DNA of 64,000 nt from Pseudomonas asuensis (lineage in GTDB: Bacteria > Pseudomonadota > Gammaproteobacteria > Pseudomonadales > Pseudomonadaceae). A program made the position numbers and the translations under genes. Position 1 is the stretch's first letter, and every line of letters starts with the position of its first letter. Below the pieces are notes generated by a model that made no database searches, was not told where the DNA came from, and was given only the letters and a program-made list of their open reading frames with translations. The stretch spans positions 221,202 to 285,201 of the forward strand of contig NZ_BMNW01000007.1 of NCBI RefSeq assembly GCF_014646755.1. Direction: 5' to 3'. Below are positions 25,759 to 35,225 of this stretch, one piece after another.

Positions 25759-26284
25759 GTTTCGGTCCTGATGATCCAGGTACTGTTCAAAGACAATACC
25801 GCCCAGGCGTTGGTCAGCGCGTACCAGGCCTTGTTGAGATAACGATCCGGAATTTTGACATAACCTTCTTGCGAAAAGGCAAACGATCCCTCTGCGTATC
25901 GCTATAAGAAAGAATTTCGCAAACGGGTCGCCATTTTGCCGAATGGAAGACCGGCGCCGCCAATAATGATTCCTGACCGAGCGGGCCGACCAGCAATTGC
26001 TTACGCGTGCTCCACGTGAACATGGATTGCAGGCAGAGCTGAATTAGCACACTTAAACCGATTGCCAATAAGTGACAGACCGGGTTCAAAGAGGATGCAC
26101 CGGACAGCGTTGATGCCTTGGTTTAGCATTAACCCTTCAACCTGAACAAATATTACGCGTCAGGTGATTCCAGAACGGTAACGCTAAAGTTCATTCCGTA
26201 CGTAAGTACCTTGGACTGCCTACCCGGCTAGCTATTACGGCTAGAGCGGCTCATCAAATAAGCTGCCCTAGCGTAAGCGGTAGG
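25759..26284. other. Intergenic region with one doubtful ORF
   Basis: A minus-strand frame at 25814-26089 (91 codons) begins with a hydrophobic stretch (CHLLAIGLSVLIQLCL) but has no ribosome site and no family. No hairpins or repeats are recognised. It is best treated as non-coding. Confidence 0.3.
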
Positions 26285-26920
26285 TCAAAGCGCTCGCAGT
26301 ACTACGAAGTTGCGTACGCTGAAATAGCCATCGTCACGGCTCCATGGGAGCGCTTGCAATTTCGAAGCACCTTCTTCCCAGTGAACATTGTCACTTAGCG
26401 CTTCAAACCGGTGCTCCTGGTTGTAGTTGCAGAAAAACGTACGAAACCAGTGAGTACTGCCTTTCAATGGCATCTTCTGAATGGTGGTATGAAGTGACGG
26501 CACCAAATCCTCCGGCAACTCGCTGGTGCTGCCTTTGGCAGCCCGGATGCCCAGGTTGCCCACATAAGCGCGGTAGTGACGCTCATTAATCAGCCAGTTT
26601 TCAGTGGAAACGTATTCGGATGCCTCTACGTTCCAGAATGCGGCTAAAAGGACATGCAATGAATTGGCTATGAAATTCTCAAAGGCATTAGCCAGACCCT
26701 CATCGCCGTTACCAATGCCTGCAAAGATCTCTTCGACCAGTACGCCTTCCTCAACCATGACATGGATGTCCAGGCGTCCGCTCCCGTCGCCTGGATACCA
26801 GCGGGCGCGTATGGCTGGGAGCTGGTTGTTGGGGGCTATCCAGCCGTCATACACCGCACCGGTCAGGCCATGTTTTTCCAGGATGAGTTTAAGTGCATCG
26901 GTCGGGTTCAAGGTATCCAT
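26285..26920 (-). CDS. Conserved hypothetical protein, DUF6348-like
   Basis: A soluble 211-residue protein with no signal peptide. It starts with an LKLILEKHG segment and continues with predicted alternating strand and helix segments (RARWYPGDGSGRLDIHVMVE, FENFIANSLHVLLAAFW). It ends in aromatic-rich segments (STHWFRTFFCNYNQEH, WSRDDGYFSVRNFVVL). My recollection is that this fits the DUF6348 family of unknown function, but I am not sure. It stands alone between two gaps, and composition is similar to its neighbours. An immunity-protein role has been suggested for comparable folds, but nothing here supports it. Confidence 0.6.
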   Translation of the reverse strand: MDTLNPTDALKLILEKHGLTGAVYDGWIAPNNQLPAIRARWYPGDGSGRLDIHVMVEEGVLVEEIFAGIGNGDEGLANAFENFIANSLHVLLAAFWNVEASEYVSTENWLINERHYRAYVGNLGIRAAKGSTSELPEDLVPSLHTTIQKMPLKGSTHWFRTFFCNYNQEHRFEALSDNVHWEEGASKLQALPWSRDDGYFSVRNFVVLRAL

Positions 26921-27583
26921 AGAAATATGCCGTCAGTAAATAAGGGTGAGCATGCCAAGTTTCCCAGGGCGTAGAACTGACGAGAGTCAATAAGCCAGGC
27001 CGCAGAACGAAACCAGATGGCGATAACGCATGGCTCGCAGAGGCGCGGATCATAGGGAGCGCAACAGCAATGAGCAATCCAAATGCCTACGCGTTATCGG
27101 ATCTGGGTTCTCGCTCATCTTTTGAAACATTCACGCTCACTGTGTACGTGGTGTGATGAACTTTTTAGTGCAGCTGCTCTAGCGCAACGGAGGGGTGAGC
27201 GCCAGCCCGGCGACCGCATCATCACTACCCTTGATAATAGCGCCCAGCATTAAAGCATTTGGCCTGTTCAATTGAGGCACTTGATTGATTTCTGTTGATT
27301 AATCTCGCGGCGTTTACGTCTGCACTCCCTGCTTTGCTCCCTTATCCCTAGGAAAACGAGCCACACTTTTTGAGTTGAGAATTAATCATATGGCAATTGG
27401 CTATCAATTTGTCCAGAAATGAGAGATAAGTCCAAAAGTAAACCGTACAGTACGGTTAATTTGCTGATGCTTGTCTCTATTTCAGATGAGCCAATTGCTG
27501 TCCTCGGCTTCTCTTTTAAAACGGAAATTTAATCCAATGTTCAATGTATTACGCGGATGCCTCTCAAGGGGTTTAAGCACTAC
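26921..27583. other. Intergenic region of about 660 bp
   Basis: AT-rich in its right half (27260-27540). No gene is supported and no RNA gene is recognised. Confidence 0.3.
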
Positions 27584-27612
27584 AAATAAGGCGCCCGGCA
27601 GGCGCCTTATTT
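27584..27612. terminator. Strong bidirectional hairpin without an obvious gene on the plus strand
   Basis: AAATAAGGCGCC and GGCGCCTTATTT form a perfect 12-bp stem with a 5-nt loop. It lies 128 nt after the end of the minus-strand gene at 27740. On the plus strand no gene precedes it for over 600 nt. Confidence 0.8.
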
Positions 27613-27739
27613 ATTTTGTCTGCTAGTTTCTAGTCAAGCCAGGATTTCGCCGGCGCATCTAGGCGGTAGGTAATATGCAGCCGACCTCTTAAGGTCACAT
27701 CTTAAATAGGATGACCTGCTCTATCGCATCACTCTTCGA

Positions 27740-27985
27740 TTAGGCTTTGGTTGCCTGAATGGCATCCAGTAACGCTTGGTCAGAGGTTTGCTCAAGCCAT
27801 GTTTCAGGCAAGCTCAAGCGCACTGATTGTTCGCCGCCGCCAGGAGTACAGACTACGGTAACGTTACCTTCGGCATCTTTTGTAAGGGTCTTTGCAGCTT
27901 CTGCTGTTTTTCGACTACCGCCTGAGAAAGCTTCTACACAGGTCCATGTAATATTGCCTTCATCCTGAACAGTGCGTTGTTTCAT
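27740..27985 (-). CDS. Small conserved hypothetical protein, 81 aa
   Basis: From ATG 27985 (MKQRTVQDEG) the product is a soluble 81-residue protein with ITWTCVEAFSG near the start and a C-terminal helix (SDQALLDAIQATKA). The longer upstream frame overlaps the lipoprotein gene and is not supported. A small acidic protein of this kind is familiar from Pseudomonas genomes, but I know of no function. It is 115 nt downstream of the DUF2242 gene and could share its transcript. Confidence 0.6.
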   Translation of the reverse strand: MKQRTVQDEGNITWTCVEAFSGGSRKTAEAAKTLTKDAEGNVTVVCTPGGGEQSVRLSLPETWLEQTSDQALLDAIQATKA

Positions 27986-28100
27986 GTGGTTGCTCGTTGA
28001 TCGCTTATATGGCGTTACGTTATAGACGCAATGCCAGCACCAGGAGTTCTCTGCTTCAGATCCTATGAGACTTCTGGAATCCTGGGCAATATTCCAGCGG

Positions 28101-29018
28101 CTATTCCTCAAGCAACTCGATCAGCTCGTCCGATGGGGCTGTGGAACTGTCAGGCTGCGCTTGAGGCGCTGGCGCGTCAGCAGGCGTCTCAGAGATGACT
28201 GGCTGTGTTGCTGGAGAGGGCGGAGCAATGGCTGCAGGGGCCGTAAATTGCTCGAACGCTGAGGTGTCGATAGGTGTAATAGGTGGCGCCTCGGGTGGCA
28301 ACGGTACCGGTACAGAGGAGAATCCGGGATCATTACCTGGGTTCATCTCGTGTACCGGAGCCATTGATGCTGGAACTGGCGTCAATGTAGAAACGGACGG
28401 CTTGAGGTGTGCTGTGGCTGGTGTACTGGTATGCGGGTCTGAAGCAGGCGCTGTTTTTACTTGATTAGAGCCTTTATCGGCTTTTTTGGCCTGGGCTGGC
28501 AGGAAGTTTTCAACCAGAGAGAAATAACGGCCGTAGAATTTCCCTGATGTAACCGTTTCGCTGGCAACCTTGACCATGGAGTCACTGGTTGAGCCAATAG
28601 GCATCGAAACAGAGCCGAGCACGCCGACACCCAGACTCGCCGAATTGTTGAGTTTTTTCAGCGCATACCGGTCTTGAAGAGCGTTGGCAAAGATAGTTGA
28701 GCCATGATCGTTGGGAGCATTAGCGGTGCACACAACGTTAAAGCTGATTTCCAGGTGGTTTTCGCCTGTTTGCTGAAAACTCTTGCGGCCACTGACGAGC
28801 TTTGGATCGTTACTGGTAATGATATAGCCCTGACTGAGCAGCGCGCGTCGAGCGGCCTCACAGGCAGCAGTCTCGCTTACTGGATAGCTACGAGAAAACG
28901 TACCTGAGTCATCGAAATTCTCGTGTTCGTACACAGCAGGCTTATTATTCGAGCAGCCAGCTAGGCCGGTCAGCATAATGGCCATTGCCAATGCGCCGAA
29001 ATCAATCGATTTTGACAT
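28101..29018 (-). CDS. DUF2242-family lipoprotein
   Basis: From ATG 29018 (AGGA ribosome site 8 nt upstream) the product has 305 residues. It starts with a lipoprotein signal, LTGLAGCSNNK, so the mature protein begins at a lipidated cysteine. The middle (about 30-175) is the DUF2242 domain, with EHENFDDSGTFSRSYP, CEAARRALLSQGYI and the GRYFSLVENFL end. The last 120 residues are a proline/alanine/threonine-rich low-complexity tail that probably reaches through the periplasm or cell wall. The role is unknown. Residue 20 being cysteine after a leucine-rich core decides the start. Confidence 0.85.
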   Translation of the reverse strand: MSKSIDFGALAMAIMLTGLAGCSNNKPAVYEHENFDDSGTFSRSYPVSETAACEAARRALLSQGYIITSNDPKLVSGRKSFQQTGENHLEISFNVVCTANAPNDHGSTIFANALQDRYALKKLNNSASLGVGVLGSVSMPIGSTSDSMVKVASETVTSGKFYGRYFSLVENFLPAQAKKADKGSNQVKTAPASDPHTSTPATAHLKPSVSTLTPVPASMAPVHEMNPGNDPGFSSVPVPLPPEAPPITPIDTSAFEQFTAPAAIAPPSPATQPVISETPADAPAPQAQPDSSTAPSDELIELLEE

Positions 29019-29170
29019 TGCAGATCCTGAAAACAGCCAACCCCCTGCAGATAATGCAGGGAGTACAACGGGCATGGAGAGAACGCTTTACACAGAGTGC
29101 AATGCTACTACGGAAGGATAACGCTAAAAAGAGATCAATGTGGTGTGAGGTGACTGAATGTGTCTTCTCA

Positions 29171-31135
29171 TCAAGCCGGACTGACCGGCTGGCGTGAGCG
29201 CTTGCGGTTGCTGGTTGCGGTTTTGCGAGGCGCGGCCTTGCGCTTTTTCTTGAAGAGCGCAGATTTACGCGCCGCTGAAGCAGCGGGTCCGGTAATCGTC
29301 AGGCTTAACCCCATACAGCGCTCGACCTGCTTGCTCATCCAGGCGGACTGCTTTGTTACGAACTCTTCAAGGCTCATCTCGCCGGTTTGAACCATATCTA
29401 AAGCCTGCTCCCAGATAGCCGTTGTGCCTGGGTCTGCAATCGCTCGGGGAACAGCGTCGATGAGGCTGAAGGCAGCAGGCGTGGCGAGAAGTGCTTTGCC
29501 CTGCTTGGTCAGATAGCCGCGGTCAAGCAGACCCTGGATGATTCCAGCGCGTGTTGCCTCGGTTCCAATACCGGTAGTGTCTTTCAGCTTTTGTTTAAGC
29601 TTGGGATCGTCTACCAGCTTGGCCACGTTCTTCATTGCTTTGATCAAGTCACCTTCTGTGAAGGGTTTGGGAGGTTGAGTCCAGAGGTCTTTGAGCTGTA
29701 CCTCCATGACTGTGCATAACTGACCCTTGGTCAGAGCCGGTAACGGTTGCGGCGCTGGCGCTTCCTTGCCCTTCGCAGGAGTCAACGCTTCCGGCAAGGC
29801 TCGTTTCCATCCGGGTTCGACGATACGCTTGCCTACAGCCCTGAGCAGTTGCCCTGCACACTCAAAATCGGCCTGGGTACGGTCGTTCTCATGGTTCGGT
29901 AGAAATTGTGCGAGATAGCGCGCACGGATCAGGGTATACACGGCCTTATGCTTGCCTGTCAGTCGGTCCAGGCTGCTGATTGCTGCGGTTGGAATAATGC
30001 CGTGGTGAGCACTGACCTTTCCATCATTCCAGGCACGTGATCGCCGCTTGGCGTCCAGATGCTCCTTCAGCGGTGTAAGGGTAGGGTCAGAACGCTCAAG
30101 GGCCGCGATAATAGCGGAGGCCTCGTTGTGTTGGCTCAGGGGAAGATAACCACAATCACTACGTGGGTACGTGATGACCTTATGGGTTTCGTATAGTGCC
30201 TGCGCAATGTCCAGGGTTTCCTGTGCGCCCAGGCCGAGCTTTTTCGAGCACACTTCCTGCAGCGTGCCTAAATCAAACGGCAGTGGAGGAAGCTCGCGCA
30301 TGCGCTCGGTCTGTACTTTTGTTACCTGTGCAGCGTCTACCTTGCCCATCGCGTCGGCCGCGGCCTGGGCAATGTCCTGACGAAGGCAGCGTCCCTGATC
30401 ATCACAGACGTCATCAGGCGCCTTCCACTGGGCCGTGAATTGATGGCTGCCGGCAGACAACAGCACATCAATGGCCCAAAACGGGACGGGTACAAAATTG
30501 GCAATGCTGCGATCACGGTCAACGACCAGCCGTAGGGTAGGGGTTTGCACACGGCCTACGGGCAGGACACCCTGATATCCGGACCGCTGGCCCAGCAACG
30601 TAAATAACCGGCTCATGTTCATGCCGATCAACCAGTCGGCCCGTGAGCGACCCAATGCTGAATGATAGAGACTAAAGGTATCGGCACCGGGCTTGAGCGT
30701 AGCCAATGCCTTGCGAATAGACGCATCATCCAGCGCCGATAACCATAGTCGTTGGATAGGCCCCTTGTAACGACAATGCTCAAGCAGCTCGCGAGCGATC
30801 ATCTCGCCTTCGCGGTCTGCATCCGTTGCAATGACCAGCTCTCGGGCTTCACCAAGAAGACGTTTGACCGCCTTGAATTGGCTGGCTGTCTTGGGTTTGA
30901 CGAGCATCTTCCATTTTTCAGGAATGATCGGCAGATCATTCAGATTCCACCGTTTATAACGATCGTCATAGGCGTCTGGTGGCGCCGTCTCAAGCAGATG
31001 GCCGATACACCAGGTTACGGTGGTTTGCGAACCTATCCAGCACCCTTCGCCACGGCGTGTAGCGCCCAGCACTTTAGCAATGTCTTTGGCTTGAGAAGGT
31101 TTTTCGCACAGGAAGAGCCGCATAGCTATCGTCAT
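29171..31135 (-). CDS. topB: DNA topoisomerase III
   Basis: This type IA topoisomerase decatenates DNA. It has 654 residues. The Toprim domain opens with LFLCEKPSQAKDIA and has the acidic ATDADREGEMIARELLEH motif. The active-site tyrosine is in VITYPRSD. GRVQTPTLRLVVDR and GIGTEATRAGII are further family motifs. The C-terminus is a lysine/arginine-rich tail (FKKKRKAAPRK) that would bind DNA; zinc-binding cysteine clusters are absent, as in TopB. The start may be ATG 31135 or ATG 31123 (MRLFLCEKPS), the latter matching the family better. Confidence 0.95.
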   Translation of the reverse strand: MTIAMRLFLCEKPSQAKDIAKVLGATRRGEGCWIGSQTTVTWCIGHLLETAPPDAYDDRYKRWNLNDLPIIPEKWKMLVKPKTASQFKAVKRLLGEARELVIATDADREGEMIARELLEHCRYKGPIQRLWLSALDDASIRKALATLKPGADTFSLYHSALGRSRADWLIGMNMSRLFTLLGQRSGYQGVLPVGRVQTPTLRLVVDRDRSIANFVPVPFWAIDVLLSAGSHQFTAQWKAPDDVCDDQGRCLRQDIAQAAADAMGKVDAAQVTKVQTERMRELPPLPFDLGTLQEVCSKKLGLGAQETLDIAQALYETHKVITYPRSDCGYLPLSQHNEASAIIAALERSDPTLTPLKEHLDAKRRSRAWNDGKVSAHHGIIPTAAISSLDRLTGKHKAVYTLIRARYLAQFLPNHENDRTQADFECAGQLLRAVGKRIVEPGWKRALPEALTPAKGKEAPAPQPLPALTKGQLCTVMEVQLKDLWTQPPKPFTEGDLIKAMKNVAKLVDDPKLKQKLKDTTGIGTEATRAGIIQGLLDRGYLTKQGKALLATPAAFSLIDAVPRAIADPGTTAIWEQALDMVQTGEMSLEEFVTKQSAWMSKQVERCMGLSLTITGPAASAARKSALFKKKRKAAPRKTATSNRKRSRQPVSPA

Positions 31136-31306
31136 TCAGATCAACAATGACGTAAGCATGCTGAAACAACGGCGTTGAGGCAATCAAAATCTGTATATGC
31201 ATACAGATAAATGCACAGCGTTAACGGTATTTAGAAGAAGCTGAGCGGGTGCATAGCGCAGCAGGCCGTTGACCTTTATGGTCGTTCGGCCTGACCAGTC
31301 TTGTGT

Positions 31307-31564
31307 TTAAAACTTCAAGAGATCCACCATGTGAAGAATGGCAGTGGAGAACATCAGGGTAAAAAGGCACAACAGCGAGAGCTTAAGCTTTTTCAAGCCT
31401 GACTCCTGACGCTGGTGCTTGGCCTTTTTCAGTGCCTTGATGGCTGCGGAAGGGCGAATGCCATTATTCAGCATCCAACCCAGAATTTCATTTTCAGGCC
31501 TTCCTCTCATTACCGCTGAGGTAGCCAGTCGCGTTAGCCCTTCTGAGCACGCTTCGTCACGCAT
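31307..31564 (-). CDS. Small membrane protein, 85 aa, unknown
   Basis: A polar N-terminal half with GWMLNNGIRPSAAIKALKKA, a basic linker, then a single hydrophobic segment (SLLCLFTLMFSTAILHMV). No strong ribosome site is seen. Composition is coding-like, but I recognise no family. It is separated from topB by 171 nt. Confidence 0.45.
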   Translation of the reverse strand: MRDEACSEGLTRLATSAVMRGRPENEILGWMLNNGIRPSAAIKALKKAKHQRQESGLKKLKLSLLCLFTLMFSTAILHMVDLLKF

Positions 31565-32017
31565 GAGTTAATCCAGTGATTTCGACCAGCTGAGCGTAAT
31601 GCGATATACATGACGATTCAATGGTGGCCGTATTACAAAACCGCAAATTTATTGCTCACTTCGTCGGGAGTTAAACCACTTGATCCGGCTAGTTAGCAGT
31701 TCTTTTAACCTACCTTGAAGGTAATCGACTCATGTGACCAGAACTTGACGATTATGTTGCAACCGTCGGCTTTATATTCCCTGCCAGGTTTTAGCAAAAT
31801 GAGGGTGGCCTCAATGATAAGAACCCTCATGGCCGAGCATGGGGCATTGCAGTGTCGTCTCCACGAAAAGGCGAGGCTAGGGTGCTGTCCAGTAGGGGCC
31901 GTCAGTCATCCCAACATCTATGGGTACCTTGTTTATCCAAGGTACCCCTTGTTAATACCAAAATCAGGTCCCGGGCAGTCGTTTTGCTCCTGCGCCGCTG
32001 TGCTTAGGGTAACGCTT
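31565..32017. other. Intergenic region with a terminator-like hairpin
   Basis: GGGTACCTTG (31922-31931) and CAAGGTACCC (31938-31947) form a perfect 10-bp stem with a 6-nt loop, about 70 nt past the end of the GGDEF/EAL gene. A 102-codon plus-strand frame (31715-32023) is not supported. Confidence 0.5.
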
Positions 32018-34561
32018 TTATGACTGCTGCAGGGATTGCTTTACAAGAAGCTCTGCCAGGAAAAGTCCTGGCATTGGCTTGGCAAGGAAATACCCTTGGG
32101 CCTGATCACACTCAAGTTGCTGTAAGGTCTCCAGTTGTTCGGCTGTCTCAACGCCCTCAGCGGTAACTGACATCGACAGTGAACGGCCCAAGGCAACGAT
32201 AGCGTTTACAATTGCCTGGTTATTCGTACGGCTATCCGCCAGATTCATTACAAAACTGCGATCAATTTTTATACCGTCAAAGGGATAGTGACTCAGATAA
32301 CTCAGCGATGAATACCCCGTTCCAAAGTCATCCATGGAAAGCTTGACCCCTAAGGCCTTAAGCTCATACATCAGCGCTCTGGCTCCTTCGGCGTTATCCA
32401 TCATCACACTTTCTGTCACCTCTATTTCAAGCCGCTCTGGCGCCAGCCCTGATTGTTCCAATGCTGTAGTAATGCGCCGGGCAAGATCGTCTCGTTTAAA
32501 CTCAATGGATGACAGATTAACGGACACAAAAATAGGTTCAGCCCAGAGGCATGCCTCGCGGCAGGCCCGCATCAGCATCCAATCACTTAGCGCAATAATC
32601 TGGCCGCTTTCTTCAGCAATCGGCACAAACACGGCAGGGCTGAGCCAGCCTTTGGTTGGATGATGCCAGCGGACCAATGCCTCGGCTCCTATGATCCGTT
32701 TACCGCTGATATCAAAGCGAGGCTGATAGACCGCGCTGAGTTCATCACGTTGCAGGGCAAGCTTGAGATCAAGCTCGAGATCTCGCCGTTCCTGGATACG
32801 CTTTTTCATGTCTGCGTCGTAAAGCCGCCAGGACTGACGACCCTGACACTTGGCATCATGCAGGGCAATGTCTGCCAGGCGAAGCAATTCCTGTGGATCG
32901 TCGCTGTCAATGAAGGCCTGCGCTACGCCAATGCTAAGGCCCAGGTGCAGATCATATTCTCCAGACACAAGCGGCTGTTCAATGACTGCAAGTAAACGCT
33001 CACACAGGCGCGGCAGTCCACTTTGCGGAAGTCCAGAGGTAATCACTAAAAACTCATCGCCGCCTAGCCGGGCGAGAAAATTATCAGGGCCCAAAAGCTC
33101 GCCTAGTTGGACAGCAACTTTGGCGAGCACACGATCAGCAGCATGATGGCCTAGCAGATCGTTGACTTTCTTGAAGTCATTAATATCCAGATACAGGATG
33201 GCAAAGCCTTCATCCTCGTCGACGTTGGAGGAGAGCCTGCCCTGCAGAACTTCGTAAGCATAACCACGATTAGGCAGACCGGTTAGCAGATCATGCCTTG
33301 AAAGGTGAAGAATATGTTCCTGGGCTTCAACCGTAAGGGTCGTATCACAGACAGTGCCGCGGTAGCCTACCAGTACATCGCCGTCAAAAACCTGATTAAT
33401 ACTAAGGTTTCCGCTGTGCTCTCTGCCTTGTGCATCCAGATGCTGGCATGGGATAGAAGAGAGAGATGTGCATTCTCCGTTGGCCAGGCGCTCGATTTCG
33501 GCGTAATCAAACGTCAGGAGTTCATTAAGGGGCTTTCCGATCCACGCGCCAGCGGTAAATCCCGTCGTCAGTGCAAAACGTTCTGATAAATAGTGCAGGC
33601 ACAGGGAGCTATCTGTCTCCCAAATCCAGTCAGACGCTGCCTCGGCAATATCCTTAAACCGCTCTTCGCTTTTTTGTACAATTCGTCTGCTTTGATCAAT
33701 CTGAACCGCCGCCTGGATTGAGCGGTGAAGCAAATACCAGGCAATCAGACCAAAAATTACAGCTGCAAGGATCAGAAGCGGCAACAAGATCTGTAGCAAG
33801 GCATCCCCAGGCCTTGAGGTCTCCCATGTCAGGTAAACATCATGCTCTGGAGACAGCAAGATATTGGGCTCACTGCTGGAGTGTGCTGGACGAAGCCCCT
33901 GGATACCGAAACGGTCTGACAGATCCTTGAGTGAATGCTCCCCTATGACATCGACAAGAACCATGACAGAGGTTTGTTCAACGGGTATATCCGATCGAAA
34001 GGAGAGAGGTCTGATCGGGGCGGCTGATACAAGCGCTGGCTTCCCATTGAAAAAAAGCAGAGTTTGGAAGGCCTGTCCTTCACTTACTGTTCGGGCATTT
34101 TGGGTTAGTCTTTCAAGGTCTCCCGGGGCCCAAGCCAGGCCCGTATCACCCGTAGACCTGCGACGTTCATACCGATACACAATGCTCATGTCGGGTGACA
34201 CGATGAACACTGCATTAAGTGCATAGCGCTCGGTCAGAGACCAGCCCAGAAGTGTCTGCTGGCCAAGCCAATCAGGGTTAACGACCTTACTTGTATTAGC
34301 AAAGGCCTCATCCCAGAAGGCATAGTCAAGTAATGTTTTATTAAGCTCATCTTTTCGGCTTTCAAGCACGTTTTGCGCTAGCAGATGATCACGCTCACTT
34401 TCGTGGCGGTTGATCTGATCAGCGATTTGAACCAGAAGGGTCCCGGCGCCTAAGAACAAGAACACCATCAGCGCGGCTAAAAGATAACAGACACGTCGTG
34501 CAAGGCGGGTGTATGAGCCGCTGTGCAGGCTAGTGCTGTCTTGTGTTTTCTGAATAGGCAT
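32018..34561 (-). CDS. Membrane-bound GGDEF-EAL protein with CHASE4-like sensor and PAS domain
   Basis: The 847-residue protein has a membrane segment near 25-45, a periplasmic CHASE4-type sensor (about 55-245, with LLDYAFWDEAFANTS), a second membrane segment (LLQILLPLLILAAVIFGLIAW), a PAS domain (about 295-410), GGDEF (about 425-580) and EAL (about 595-840). GGDEF is intact (ARLGGDEFLV), and so is the EAL core (GAEALVRWHHP, VNLSSIEF, DDFGTGYSSLSYL, AEGVETAEQ). It could therefore both make and degrade cyclic di-GMP, with the balance set by the sensor. Its neighbours suggest a signalling patch rather than an operon. Confidence 0.93.
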   Translation of the reverse strand: MPIQKTQDSTSLHSGSYTRLARRVCYLLAALMVFLFLGAGTLLVQIADQINRHESERDHLLAQNVLESRKDELNKTLLDYAFWDEAFANTSKVVNPDWLGQQTLLGWSLTERYALNAVFIVSPDMSIVYRYERRRSTGDTGLAWAPGDLERLTQNARTVSEGQAFQTLLFFNGKPALVSAAPIRPLSFRSDIPVEQTSVMVLVDVIGEHSLKDLSDRFGIQGLRPAHSSSEPNILLSPEHDVYLTWETSRPGDALLQILLPLLILAAVIFGLIAWYLLHRSIQAAVQIDQSRRIVQKSEERFKDIAEAASDWIWETDSSLCLHYLSERFALTTGFTAGAWIGKPLNELLTFDYAEIERLANGECTSLSSIPCQHLDAQGREHSGNLSINQVFDGDVLVGYRGTVCDTTLTVEAQEHILHLSRHDLLTGLPNRGYAYEVLQGRLSSNVDEDEGFAILYLDINDFKKVNDLLGHHAADRVLAKVAVQLGELLGPDNFLARLGGDEFLVITSGLPQSGLPRLCERLLAVIEQPLVSGEYDLHLGLSIGVAQAFIDSDDPQELLRLADIALHDAKCQGRQSWRLYDADMKKRIQERRDLELDLKLALQRDELSAVYQPRFDISGKRIIGAEALVRWHHPTKGWLSPAVFVPIAEESGQIIALSDWMLMRACREACLWAEPIFVSVNLSSIEFKRDDLARRITTALEQSGLAPERLEIEVTESVMMDNAEGARALMYELKALGVKLSMDDFGTGYSSLSYLSHYPFDGIKIDRSFVMNLADSRTNNQAIVNAIVALGRSLSMSVTAEGVETAEQLETLQQLECDQAQGYFLAKPMPGLFLAELLVKQSLQQS

Positions 34562-35225
34562 AGCGAGCCGGGCCCTGGGGATTATGAATTACTAACAACA
34601 ATATCGGCGGCGCTTGGTGTAGCTGAAGGCAGCCTGAGCGCCTGGCAGTCAGCCAAGCGCTCATGGTGTCTTTGCGCAAATAACCGCCCAAGTGTCCATG
34701 CTGTACGAGTGATCGGATTCGGGTAAGTAAATCCAGCTGGCTGTAAACAGACTCATTGGTTGACATAACCTGCCTAAAGAACTCATACATTGACATTAGT
34801 GCACTGAGCAGCAATTGAATATCCTAGTACGGAGAGTTCTTGATTTGCCTATGGCCGTAGGAGTTTAGCTAATGCAGTCAATAGCAAAGGCCAATGCATC
34901 AAACGCACCGAAGGTCTTCACTGTCTACGTAGGAAGCGCTTGTCTGGAAGACCAGCCGTGGGGTATGGACTGAAGGGGCTGCTTTGATAGCCGGCTGGTT
35001 GCCAAGAGCACGACAGACATAAGCCAGACGTTAGAAGAACTAGGTTTGCTACAACCGAAATGTCGCTGGCATGCTCTATTTAGACGGCTTGCCTCACCCA
35101 CTGTCAGGAATGGGAAGGTTAAAAGTATCTAGGAATTAAGGCGCGGAGCTGTGAAACATATCAGTAACAGGCGAGATGCTGTAAGGCAAAAATCAGCCTT
35201 CTCACCTTTAGTCGTCACTCGTTGA
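34562..35225. other. Intergenic region of about 660 bp
   Basis: A minus-strand frame at 34530-34814 overlaps the start of the GGDEF/EAL gene. It contains a plausible helical stretch (MSMYEFFRQVMSTNESVYSQ) but no ribosome site, so it is not called. The remainder holds nothing I recognise. Confidence 0.3.

Noticed and set aside
25814-26089. 91-codon minus-strand frame with a hydrophobic start
   Set aside because: No ribosome site; the remainder is basic and patternless. A transposase fragment was considered but no motif supports it.
34530-34814. 94-codon minus-strand frame overlapping the start of the GGDEF/EAL gene
   Set aside because: No ribosome site, and the overlap lies in the signal region of a well-supported gene; only the first 40 residues look protein-like.
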